Source: Devosia equisanguinis (GTDB lineage Bacteria > Pseudomonadota > Alphaproteobacteria > Rhizobiales > Hyphomicrobiaceae). Taken from it: 5,035 nucleotides of DNA. Of the stretch, positions 1-4,960 are shown one piece after another (within the stretch, counting starts at the first letter, position 1; each line of letters opens with the position of its first letter). The translations under genes and the position numbers were made by a program. The DNA lies in assembly GCA_945901835.1 (NCBI GenBank), contig CAMDMH010000319.1, positions 1 through 5,035 of the forward strand, in the 5' to 3' direction. The notes under the pieces are model-generated. The model did no database searches. It was not told where the DNA came from and saw only the letters and a program-made list of their open reading frames with translations.

Positions 1-1
1 T

Positions 2-256
2 AACAGCAGCCTCCGCATCCTCGCCGCCGCCATCACCCTCGGCACCGTCGCTTTCTCCAGCCAGGCCTCTGCCGTGAGCCTCTCCGTCCAGCTCGCCTGC
101 GCCACCGACTACTACGCTTACTGCTCCAAGCACGATCCCGATGGCGCCGCACACCACCGGCATTTGCGAATGGTACCGGTCGCCATCACCCGTCGCACGC
201 GCCTAGCCGAAGTCGCCCACCGCCTGCCTCAGGCCTTCACCCCTGTACCGATCTGA
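2..256 (+). CDS. Small secreted protein, 3' part only, possibly frame-damaged
   Basis: The reading frame is open from the left edge of the window to a TGA at 254-256; the true start lies outside. The first residues (SLRILAAAITLGTVAFSSQA) form a hydrophobic signal-peptide core ending in a likely signal peptidase I site, SQASA|VSL. The mature part begins VSLSVQLACATDYYAYCSKH, which resembles small cysteine-containing secreted proteins I recall from Bradyrhizobium and relatives; their function is unknown to me. Those proteins continue with more cysteines (a CMR...C pattern) that are missing here. After the DPDG at about 140-151 the frame turns His/Arg-rich, while fragments resembling the expected continuation appear in another frame (ANGTG at about 168-182), and then LAEVA returns in the original frame (about 202-216). 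This suggests compensating small indels. The end overlaps the 3' end of msrA by 28 bases, tail to tail. The signal peptide is clear; the damage is inferred. Confidence 0.45.
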   Translation, partial: NSSLRILAAAITLGTVAFSSQASAVSLSVQLACATDYYAYCSKHDPDGAAHHRHLRMVPVAITRRTRLAEVAHRLPQAFTPVPI

Positions 257-882
257 CAGGCCACGCCAGTGCCGCCGAGCCCGCAATATCCGCGCGGATT
301 CTTGGCAAGATACTGCTGGTGATAGTCCTCGGCAAAATAGAACTCCGGCGCGTCGACGATCTCCGTCGTGATCGGCCCGTACCCCTTTGCCGCAACGGCC
401 TTGCCGTAGCTGGCCTTCGAGGCTTCGGCCGCGGCCCGCTGGCTGTCGGACGTGACGTAGATCCCGGACCGGTACTGCGTGCCGACGTCGTTGCCCTGTC
501 GCATACCCTGCGTCGGGTTGTGGCTCTCCCAGAAAATAATCAGCAGCTTCTCGTAGCTGACGACCTTCGGATCGAACACGACCAGCACGACTTCGTTGTG
601 GCCTGTCATGCCGGAGCAGACCTCGTCGTAGGTCGGATTGGGCGTCACGCCCGCCGCGTATCCGACCGCCGTGATGTGAATACCCTCGCCTAGCTCCCAG
701 AACTTGCGCTCGGCCCCCCAGAAGCAGCCCAGGCCGAACACCGCCGTTTCCAGCCCGGCCGGATACGGCCCCTTGAGGTCTCGCTTGTTGAGATAGTGCG
801 ACTTCGACGTGACAATCGCGGCCTCACGCCCCTTCAGGGCAGTCTCCTTGGTCGGCACGGCCAGTGATCTCTTGAAGAACAT
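229..882 (-). CDS. msrA: Peptide-methionine (S)-S-oxide reductase MsrA
   Basis: A 217-residue MsrA that reduces methionine-S-sulfoxide in oxidised proteins, recycled by thioredoxin; expected to be cytoplasmic, as no signal peptide is seen. The catalytic motif GCFWGAE is present with the nucleophile Cys53 (E. coli Cys51). The resolving cysteines are Cys200 in GYCGLGGTG and Cys209 in VACQIGTG (E. coli Cys198 and Cys206), so the three-cysteine relay is complete. Other family blocks are VGYAAG, NPTYDEVCSGMTGHNEVV, HNPTQGMRQGNDVGTQYRS and FYFAEDYHQQYLAKNP. I chose the ATG at 880-882 (MFFKRS...) because related alphaproteobacterial MsrA proteins start this way and an AGGTGGAG Shine-Dalgarno lies 8 bases upstream (891-898). 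The frame stays open to 990, but those extra 36 residues look non-coding. The gene lies downstream of pnp in the same direction, 267 bases away and past a terminator, so it is probably transcribed alone. Confidence 0.96.
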   Translation of the reverse strand: MFFKRSLAVPTKETALKGREAAIVTSKSHYLNKRDLKGPYPAGLETAVFGLGCFWGAERKFWELGEGIHITAVGYAAGVTPNPTYDEVCSGMTGHNEVVLVVFDPKVVSYEKLLIIFWESHNPTQGMRQGNDVGTQYRSGIYVTSDSQRAAAEASKASYGKAVAAKGYGPITTEIVDAPEFYFAEDYHQQYLAKNPRGYCGLGGTGVACQIGTGVKA

Positions 883-890
883 GAGCTTGT

Positions 891-898
891 CTCCACCT
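891..898 (-). promoter_or_regulatory. Ribosome binding site of msrA
   Basis: The minus strand reads AGGTGGAG, then ACAAGCTC, then ATG. This purine-rich match at normal spacing supports the 882 start over upstream in-frame ATGs such as the one at 990. Confidence 0.6.
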
Positions 899-958
899 AT
901 CGCGCTGCAGCGTGTGCGCGGCTCCTCGCCTGAAACCACCACGCCAGCCACCATCCCG

Positions 959-987
959 GATATGGAACGGCCGCCCGGCATTGTCAT
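959..987 (-). promoter_or_regulatory. Candidate sigma-70 promoter of msrA
   Basis: On the minus strand, ATGACA at 982-987 matches the -35 consensus TTGACA at five of six bases. It is followed after 17 bases by CATATC at 959-964, which matches the -10 consensus at three of six. A start near 952 would give a leader of about 70 bases before msrA. The pnp terminator lies upstream, so msrA needs its own promoter, but the -10 match is weak. Confidence 0.35.
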
Positions 988-1083
988 CACGAGTTCAGGC
1001 GGATGTGAAGCCGCGAGAGCAAACCGTGAGACAGCGCAATGCCGAAGCCAAAAAGACAGCAGGCAAAAAGACCGACGACAGAA

Positions 1084-1124
1084 AGCCCAAAGGCAAAGGG
1101 CCCGCGCGGTCAGCGCAGGCCCTT
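1084..1124 (-). terminator. Rho-independent-type terminator after pnp
   Basis: Starting 25 bases after the pnp stop, the minus strand folds into a hairpin spanning 1096-1124: arms AAGGGCC/GGCCCTT, one C-A mismatch, an inner GCGC/GCGC stem and a 5-base loop, giving 11 paired bases. The 3' side continues into an interrupted T-rich stretch (TTTGCCTTTGGGCTTTC). The tract is imperfect, but stem strength and position fit termination of the rpsO-pnp transcript. The plus-strand side has no T-tract, so I orient it to the minus strand. Confidence 0.6.
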
Positions 1125-1149
1125 GCTATTCGATACGAGCGGAGCCGGA

Positions 1150-3363
1150 TCAACGGTCCCGGCGGCGCGGACGGTCACCACCGCCGCCTTCGCGGCGCGG
1201 CGGCCTGTCACGGCGCATACCCTCGTCCTCCGGCGGATCACCTTCCGCGCGCGGGATTTCCTTGCCGGTCGCCTGGTCGACGATCTTCATCGACAGGCGA
1301 ACCTTGCCGCGATCGTCGAAGCCGAGCAGCTTGACCCAGACTTCCTGGCCTTCCTTGACCACCTCGTTGGGATGGTTGGGACGGATCGTCGAGGACAACT
1401 GCGACACGTGGACGAGGCCGTCCTTCGCACCGAAGAAATTCACGAACGCGCCGAACTCCATGAGCTTGACGACCTTGCCCTTGTAGATCAGGCCGACCTC
1501 GGGCTCCGACGTGATGGCGCGGATCATGGACAACGCCTTCTCGATGGACTCCTTGTTGGCAGATGCAATCTGCACCGTGCCGTCGTCCTCGATGTCGACC
1601 TTGGCGCCGGACTGCGCGACGATATCGCGGATCACCGAGCCGCCCGAACCGATCACCTCCCGGATCTTGTCGACCGGGATCTTGATCGTCTCGATGCGCG
1701 GCGCGAACTCGCCGACCGAGTCGCGTGCACCGGTGAGCGCCTTGCTCATCTCGCCGAGAATATGCAGCCGACCCTCGTGCGCCTGATTGAGCGCGATCCG
1801 CATGATCTCCTCGGTGATGCCAGTGATCTTGATGTCCATCTGCAGCGACGTGACGCCCGCGGACGTACCGGCCACCTTGAAGTCCATGTCGCCGAGATGA
1901 TCCTCGTCGCCGAGAATGTCGGACAGCACCGCGAAGTCGTTGCCTTCCTTGATGAGGCCCATGGCGATACCCGCCACCGGCCGCTTCATCGGAACGCCCG
2001 CGTCCATCATGGCGAGCGAAGCGCCGCACACCGAAGCCATAGACGAGGAGCCGTTGGATTCCGTGATCTCGGACACGACGCGGATCGAGTACGGGAACTC
2101 TTCGGCGCTCGGCAGCAGCGGATGCACCGCACGCCACGCGAGCTTGCCGTGGCCGATCTCGCGACGGCCGGGCGAGCCCATGCGGCCCGTCTCGCCGACG
2201 GAGTAGGGAGGGAAGTTGTAGTGCAGCAGGAAGCGTTCCTTACGGGTGCCTTCCAGACCGTCGATGTACTGCTCGTCGTCACCCGTGCCGAGCGTCGCGA
2301 CGACCAGGGCCTGCGTCTCGCCGCGCGTGAACAGGGCCGAGCCGTGCGTACGCGGCAGGATGCCGACTTCTGACAATATCGGACGCACCGTCTTGAGATC
2401 GCGACCGTCGATACGACGCCCGGTCTTCACGACCGTGCCGCGCATCACATCCATCTCGAGCTGCTTGAAAGCGCCGCCCAGCAACTGCTTGTCGGCAGCA
2501 GCCGTATCACCCTCGGAGATCTGGATCGACGACATCAGCTTGGCCTTGGCCGCGCCGACCATATCGTTGCGTTTCTGCTTCTCGGGGATCGAGAAGGCAG
2601 TACGCAGATCGTCCTCGATCAGCGCCTTGGCCTGAGCGTAGAACTTGTCCTTCTCCGGCGGCTTGAAGTCGAACGGCTCCTTGGCTGCCGCGTCGGCGAG
2701 CTTGAGGATCGCGTTGATCACCGGCTGGAAGTGCTTGTGACCGAACATCACGGCCTCGAGCATCTGCATTTCCGGCAGCTCGTGCGCCTCGCTCTCGACC
2801 ATCATCACGGCATCTTGCGTGCCGGCGATGACGAGATCGAGCTTGGTCTTCGCCATCTCGTCGCAAAGCGGATTGAGCACCATCTGCCCGTCGATCATGC
2901 CGACGCGGGCAGCACCGATCGGACCCAGGAACGGCACGCCCGAGATCGTGAGCGCCGCCGAGGCCGCGATCATGCCGACCATGTCGGGATCGTTCTCGTT
3001 GTCGAACGAGATCACGGTCACGACGACCTGAACCTCGTTGCGAAAGCCTTCCACGAACAAAGGGCGGATCGGCCGGTCGATGAGGCGGGAGACGAGCGTC
3101 TCCTTCTCGGTGGGCCGGCCTTCGCGCTTGAAGTAGCCGCCCGGGAACTTGCCGGCAGCGTACGTCTTCTCTTGATAGTTCACGGTGAGCGGGAAGAAAT
3201 CTATGCCGGGCTTTGGATTGCGGGCGTAGACTACGGTGGCGAGCACGCTGGTGTCGCCGTATTGGGCAAGTACCGAACCATCAGCCTGGCGGGCCATGTG
3301 CCCGGTTTCCAGCTTCAGTTTGCGGCCGCCCCACTCGATTTCAACTCGATGGATGTCGAACAT
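1150..3363 (-). CDS. pnp: Polyribonucleotide nucleotidyltransferase (PNPase)
   Basis: A 737-residue 3'-to-5' phosphorolytic exoribonuclease, releasing nucleoside diphosphates from RNA; it works as a ring-shaped trimer in mRNA decay and small-RNA metabolism, often with RNase E. Domain order is canonical: first RNase PH-like domain (about 10-145), the alpha-helical linker domain (about 235-310), the catalytic second RNase PH domain (about 320-545), KH (about 555-615) with GXXG as GSGG at 572-575, and S1 (about 622-693; GKVVKLMEFGAFVNFFGAKD). Active-site elements are visible: FKREGRPTEKE, GSPGRREIGHG, NGSSSMASVCG and ILGDEDHLGDMDF with Asp486 and Asp492. The length is slightly above the E. coli enzyme (711). 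The excess is mostly a C-terminal tail from about 700, arginine-rich at the end (10 Arg in the last 21 residues). The ATG at 3361-3363 gives the expected N-terminus (MFDIHRVEIEWGGR) but has only a weak Shine-Dalgarno. It follows rpsO by 262 bases. Confidence 0.98.
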   Translation of the reverse strand: MFDIHRVEIEWGGRKLKLETGHMARQADGSVLAQYGDTSVLATVVYARNPKPGIDFFPLTVNYQEKTYAAGKFPGGYFKREGRPTEKETLVSRLIDRPIRPLFVEGFRNEVQVVVTVISFDNENDPDMVGMIAASAALTISGVPFLGPIGAARVGMIDGQMVLNPLCDEMAKTKLDLVIAGTQDAVMMVESEAHELPEMQMLEAVMFGHKHFQPVINAILKLADAAAKEPFDFKPPEKDKFYAQAKALIEDDLRTAFSIPEKQKRNDMVGAAKAKLMSSIQISEGDTAAADKQLLGGAFKQLEMDVMRGTVVKTGRRIDGRDLKTVRPILSEVGILPRTHGSALFTRGETQALVVATLGTGDDEQYIDGLEGTRKERFLLHYNFPPYSVGETGRMGSPGRREIGHGKLAWRAVHPLLPSAEEFPYSIRVVSEITESNGSSSMASVCGASLAMMDAGVPMKRPVAGIAMGLIKEGNDFAVLSDILGDEDHLGDMDFKVAGTSAGVTSLQMDIKITGITEEIMRIALNQAHEGRLHILGEMSKALTGARDSVGEFAPRIETIKIPVDKIREVIGSGGSVIRDIVAQSGAKVDIEDDGTVQIASANKESIEKALSMIRAITSEPEVGLIYKGKVVKLMEFGAFVNFFGAKDGLVHVSQLSSTIRPNHPNEVVKEGQEVWVKLLGFDDRGKVRLSMKIVDQATGKEIPRAEGDPPEDEGMRRDRPPRREGGGGDRPRRRDR

Positions 3364-3391
3364 GGCTCGTCTTTCGTCTCGGGTCTCGTCT
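3364..3391 (-). repeat. Three AGACGA motifs just before the pnp start
   Basis: The minus-strand transcript carries AGACGA at 3386-3391, 3374-3379 and 3367-3372, the last ending three bases before the pnp ATG. No canonical AGGAGG-like Shine-Dalgarno is present, so this purine-rich repeat occupies the ribosome-binding position. It may be an S1-type or regulator-binding site; that function is inference. Confidence 0.5.
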
Positions 3392-3413
3392 TATGTTTGT
3401 CGCTTTTGTGCGG

Positions 3414-3472
3414 GTGCTCTCTAGCACGATTTGGCAGGCAGTTGGCCAGACATTGTTTCGCTAGAGAGCGAA
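3414..3472 (-). promoter_or_regulatory. Structured pnp leader with a switchable inverted repeat
   Basis: In the pnp leader the minus strand carries GCTCTCTAGC (3460-3469) and its exact reverse complement GCTAGAGAGC (3416-3425), 34 bases apart. Each copy also sits in a local hairpin: TTCGCT-CTCT-AGCGAA (3457-3472, six pairs) and GTGCT-AGAG-AGCAC (3414-3427, five pairs). The two loops, CTCT and AGAG, are complementary, so the RNA could form two hairpins with a kissing interaction or one long-range 10-bp stem. In E. coli the pnp leader forms an RNase III-cleaved stem that mediates PNPase autoregulation; this element lies at the equivalent place, 50-110 bases before the start, but the same role is inferred. 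Confidence 0.5.
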
Positions 3473-3539
3473 GTCGGGAAATCCCTGCTGCCGCCCCGGC
3501 CGATTGCACCGTCGCGGCTCCGCGTATTCCGCACATGGA

Positions 3540-3563
3540 TCGGTAGGCAGATCGTTAGGCAGA
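3540..3563. repeat. 12-bp tandem direct repeat in the rpsO-pnp spacer
   Basis: On the plus strand TCGGTAGGCAGA (3540-3551) is followed immediately by TCGTTAGGCAGA (3552-3563), differing at one base. It lies just beyond the hairpin downstream of rpsO. No function is evident. Confidence 0.6.
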
Positions 3564-3569
3564 ATGCGA

Positions 3570-3600
3570 ACGGCACGCCTGCGTAGAACAGGTGCGCCGT
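3570..3600 (-). other. Stable hairpin downstream of rpsO
   Basis: Beginning 25 bases after the rpsO stop, the minus strand folds as ACGGCGC.CCTG / CAGG.GTGCCGT: 11 pairs including one G-U, one internal mismatch and a 7-base loop. No T-tract follows (TCGCATTCTG), so it is not a good rho-independent terminator. In E. coli the rpsO-pnp spacer contains an attenuating terminator and processing sites; this hairpin may stabilise the rpsO mRNA 3' end or partly attenuate read-through into pnp. That role is inferred from position. Confidence 0.45.
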
Positions 3601-3625
3601 CCAAAACTCTACTTGTCGGAACCGA

Positions 3626-3895
3626 TCAGCGGCGGATGCCATGCTTCTCGATGATCGCCTGATAGCGCTTCACATCCTTGCTCTTCACGTAGTCGAGCAG
3701 GCTGCGGCGCTGGCTGACCATCTTGAGCAGGCCACGACGCGAATGGTTGTCCTTCTTGTGCATCTTGAAATGGTCGGTCAGGCCGTTGATGCGCTCGGTG
3801 AGGATCGCAACTTGCACCTCCGGCGAGCCGGTATCGTTGGCCTTGGTGGCATTCTCTTTGATCAACTGTGCTTTGCGCACGGGCTCCAGCGACAT
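3626..3895 (-). CDS. rpsO: 30S ribosomal protein S15
   Basis: An 89-residue S15, the same length as the E. coli protein. It is a primary binder of the central domain of 16S rRNA and contributes to an intersubunit bridge. Conserved blocks are visible throughout: TGSPEVQVAILTERI (22-36), LTDHFKMHKKDNHSRRGLL (39-57, with the 16S-contacting His42, Asp49 and Ser52 in the HxxxHxxDxHSRR pattern), MVSQRRSLLDYV (59-70) and the C-terminal HGIRR. I chose the ATG at 3893-3895 because it yields the canonical MSLEPVRKAQ start and AGAAAGGA lies just upstream; the frame is open much further upstream but that part is not S15. It is followed by pnp in the same direction, the usual bacterial order, and is probably cotranscribed with it. 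S15 represses its own translation in several phyla by binding its leader, and the leader here has two hairpins. Confidence 0.98.
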   Translation of the reverse strand: MSLEPVRKAQLIKENATKANDTGSPEVQVAILTERINGLTDHFKMHKKDNHSRRGLLKMVSQRRSLLDYVKSKDVKRYQAIIEKHGIRR

Positions 3896-3901
3896 CGGAA
3901 T

Positions 3902-3909
3902 TCCTTTCT
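3902..3909 (-). promoter_or_regulatory. Ribosome binding site of rpsO
   Basis: The minus strand reads AGAAAGGA followed by ATTCCG and the ATG at 3895. A good Shine-Dalgarno at normal spacing fixes the S15 start. Confidence 0.75.
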
Positions 3910-3921
3910 GGTTCAGATTGT

Positions 3922-3955
3922 TGGGGGCATATCGACCCCATTTCGGCCACGGCCG
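3922..3955 (-). promoter_or_regulatory. Two consecutive hairpins in the rpsO leader
   Basis: Upstream of the rpsO Shine-Dalgarno the minus strand forms CGGCC-GT-GGCCG (3944-3955) and then TGGGG/CCCCA closing a 9-base loop (3922-3940). They lie 27-60 bases before the start codon, where S15 autoregulatory leaders are found in other bacteria. I cannot match this to a particular described S15 leader class, and the pairs are short, so a regulatory role is only plausible. The rest of the gene-free stretch 3896-4196 shows only the weak promoter candidate at 4022-4053. Confidence 0.35.
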
Positions 3956-4021
3956 GGATGTCGTCCAGCCGGGTCGCATGAAGACGCCCGCTTGCCCTTT
4001 CGGGAGCAGGTGCCGGCAGCC

Positions 4022-4053
4022 TTTATACACGAACGCGTGCGGTTGGCGAGCAA
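4022..4053 (-). promoter_or_regulatory. Weak promoter candidate for rpsO-pnp
   Basis: The minus strand has TATAAA at 4022-4027 and TTGCTC at 4048-4053. The -10 is good but the 20-base spacer is longer than the usual 16-18, so the -35 assignment is doubtful. The site is about 125 bases before rpsO and downstream of the parE pseudogene, a sensible place for the ribosomal promoter. Confidence 0.25.
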
Positions 4054-4196
4054 GACTTGGCGAACCGGACGGCAAGACAGTCTCGGCCAGAGAGGCGCCG
4101 GTCGCGCGGATTGGCGAGAGTTGCAGACTCACCCGGACACCGAAAAGCGCCGGTCTACCTCGGTCGCGACGGCGCAGCTTAATCGCGAGTGGGCAC

Positions 4197-4532
4197 TCAA
4201 TTTCCGGTCTCGCCGTTTTTATCACGCCCCTCCGATATCGACTTTCGTGTGATCCGCCGCCGCCCATCGAGCAGCCTCAAGACCGTAATCGCTTTGGCTT
4301 TCGGCCCGCCCTCGTAGAAGATCAAGTACGGCTCGACCACAAGCATCCGAATGTTGCGGCCCTACTTCGACCGCGGGGCACCCAGTCAAGGATTGTGAAC
4401 CAGCTGATCCGTGCTCCGCTCGAAATCGAGGGCATGCTGAAGTGCCACCGCCGCACCTGCGACGCGTTCAAGTCTCTGCACGATGTCGTCGAGGTCTCGC
4501 CTTGATTGCGCAGTAAACAGAACTCGCGCCAT
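4197..4532 (-). pseudogene. parE: ParE-type (RelE/ParE family) toxin, inactivated by two in-frame stops
   Basis: The ATG (4530-4532) directly follows the parD stop codon (TAGATG). The frame reads MARVLFTAQSRRDLDDIVQR... and ends at a TGA at codon 49 (4386-4388). In exactly the same frame it resumes as LGAPRSK, meets a TAG at codon 57 (4362-4364), then continues GRNIRMLVVEPYLIFYEGG and ITVLRLLDGRRRITRKS to a TGA at 4197-4199. Without the two stops it would be a 111-residue protein with the usual ParE layout: an N-terminal beta strand, RRDLDDI helix, a P..GAPR.. turn, an IR.L.V.PYLIFY strand and a terminal V.R.L.GRR.I strand. Family members attack DNA gyrase or act as ribosome-dependent RNases; which applies here cannot be told. 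No frameshift is needed, only point mutations (for example CGA to TGA), suggesting recent decay. The longest intact piece is 48 residues and lacks the C-terminal strands, so it is probably non-toxic. Confidence 0.8.
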
Positions 4533-4838
4533 CTACTTGCGCAGCCTGGATACAATCCCGGCAACGTGCGCCTTGAATTCCTGGTGCGAAATCACTTCCC
4601 CACGTGCCACGCCTTCCCGCGCCTCGTCGAGCAGCGGCTTGACCCAGTCGAGGCCATCGACGTCGATCTCGCCAGCGAGCGCCTCTTCGGCCATGCGCTG
4701 CTCGATGATCGCCTGCGCCGCCTCGTCGATACTGGCGAACCGCCCGGCGGCCACTTCGGCCTCGAGCCAGCGGATCTGGGTGGAAGTGAGTTTAATCGTT
4801 ATGATCGAATTATAGCTCGGCAAGGCCGATCTGCTCAA
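4533..4838 (-). CDS. parD: ParD-type ribbon-helix-helix antitoxin
   Basis: Antitoxin of a type II ParDE-like module: an N-terminal ribbon-helix-helix DNA-binding region (TIKLTSTQIRWLEAEVAAGR, then FASIDEAAQAIIEQRM), followed by an acidic, toxin-wrapping C-terminal part (LDWVKPLLDEAREGVARGEV, ending in SRLRK). It would neutralise ParE and repress the operon. The stop abuts the toxin ATG, implying translational coupling. The start is unclear. The only standard upstream codons are TTG at 4836-4838 (used for these coordinates, giving 101 residues) and TTG at 4821-4823. Both lie inside a strong promoter, and neither has a convincing ribosome binding site. Relatives start M-T-x-I-K-L, which corresponds to ATA at 4800-4802 (89 residues), probably a mutated ATG. 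The coding sequence is otherwise undamaged, with GC-rich codon use like its neighbours. Confidence 0.82.
   Translation of the reverse strand: MSRSALPSYNSIITIKLTSTQIRWLEAEVAAGRFASIDEAAQAIIEQRMAEEALAGEIDVDGLDWVKPLLDEAREGVARGEVISHQEFKAHVAGIVSRLRK
4809..4838 (-). promoter_or_regulatory. Promoter with internal operator for parDE
   Basis: The minus strand carries TTGAGC (4833-4838), an 18-base spacer, and a perfect TATAAT (4809-4814). The spacer contains a perfect inverted repeat TCGGC-CTT-GCCGA (4817-4829), a typical position for an operator bound by a ribbon-helix-helix antitoxin. Six bases after the -10 lies the A of ATA (4802), so the transcript would begin at or near the homology-supported parD start and be leaderless. 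The elements are read directly; repression and leaderless initiation are inferred. Confidence 0.6.
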
Positions 4839-4912
4839 CAGTCGTTCATCGCCCGTCGGCTAGGGCAAGGCCACTGGTCGCAAACCACCAATTCACGGCA
4901 CGAAAATGAATT

Positions 4913-4937
4913 CTGGGTCGTGATTCGTTCGACCCAG
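4913..4937 (-). terminator. Terminator-like hairpin upstream of parD
   Basis: A perfect 8-bp inverted repeat, CTGGGTCG/CGACCCAG, encloses a 9-base loop. On the minus strand it is followed by AATTCATTTTCG, a modest T-rich run, and it begins 23 bases after the stop of the possible minus-strand gene at 4961-5035. That favours a terminator for that gene; as a plain palindrome it could also be a protein-binding site. Confidence 0.4.
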
Positions 4938-4960
4938 CCTACGTCTTATCCATGGATGAC

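Noticed and set aside
319..693. 124-residue plus-strand frame within msrA
   Set aside because: It is antisense to conserved msrA codons and has no recognisable domain.
1000..1130. Lysine-rich plus-strand stretch (NAEAKKTAGKKTDDRKPKGK), histone-H1-like
   Set aside because: It has no plausible start or ribosome site, runs through the pnp terminator into antisense pnp, and the lysine codons are explained by A-rich complements of the terminator's T-rich tail and the repeated CAAAAAGAC (1049-1057, 1064-1072).
1039..2373. 444-residue plus-strand open frame
   Set aside because: It is antisense to pnp, whose protein is unmistakable. The composition (Asp/Leu/Arg/His-rich, no domain) is typical of a shadow frame in GC-rich DNA.
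3421..3642. Minus-strand 73-residue frame with a hydrophobic run (FYAGVPFAFCLTICLPI)
   Set aside because: It overlaps the rpsO 3' end, is built from the rpsO-downstream hairpin and tandem repeat, and lacks a ribosome site.
3626..4267. Extended 213-residue version of the rpsO frame
   Set aside because: Residues before MSLEPVRKAQ match nothing in S15, and a good ribosome site lies immediately before the short start.
4362..4388. Programmed stop-codon readthrough or selenocysteine in parE
   Set aside because: One of the two stops is TAG, no selenocysteine-insertion hairpin follows the TGA, and family members have ordinary residues here. Plain loss of function is simpler.
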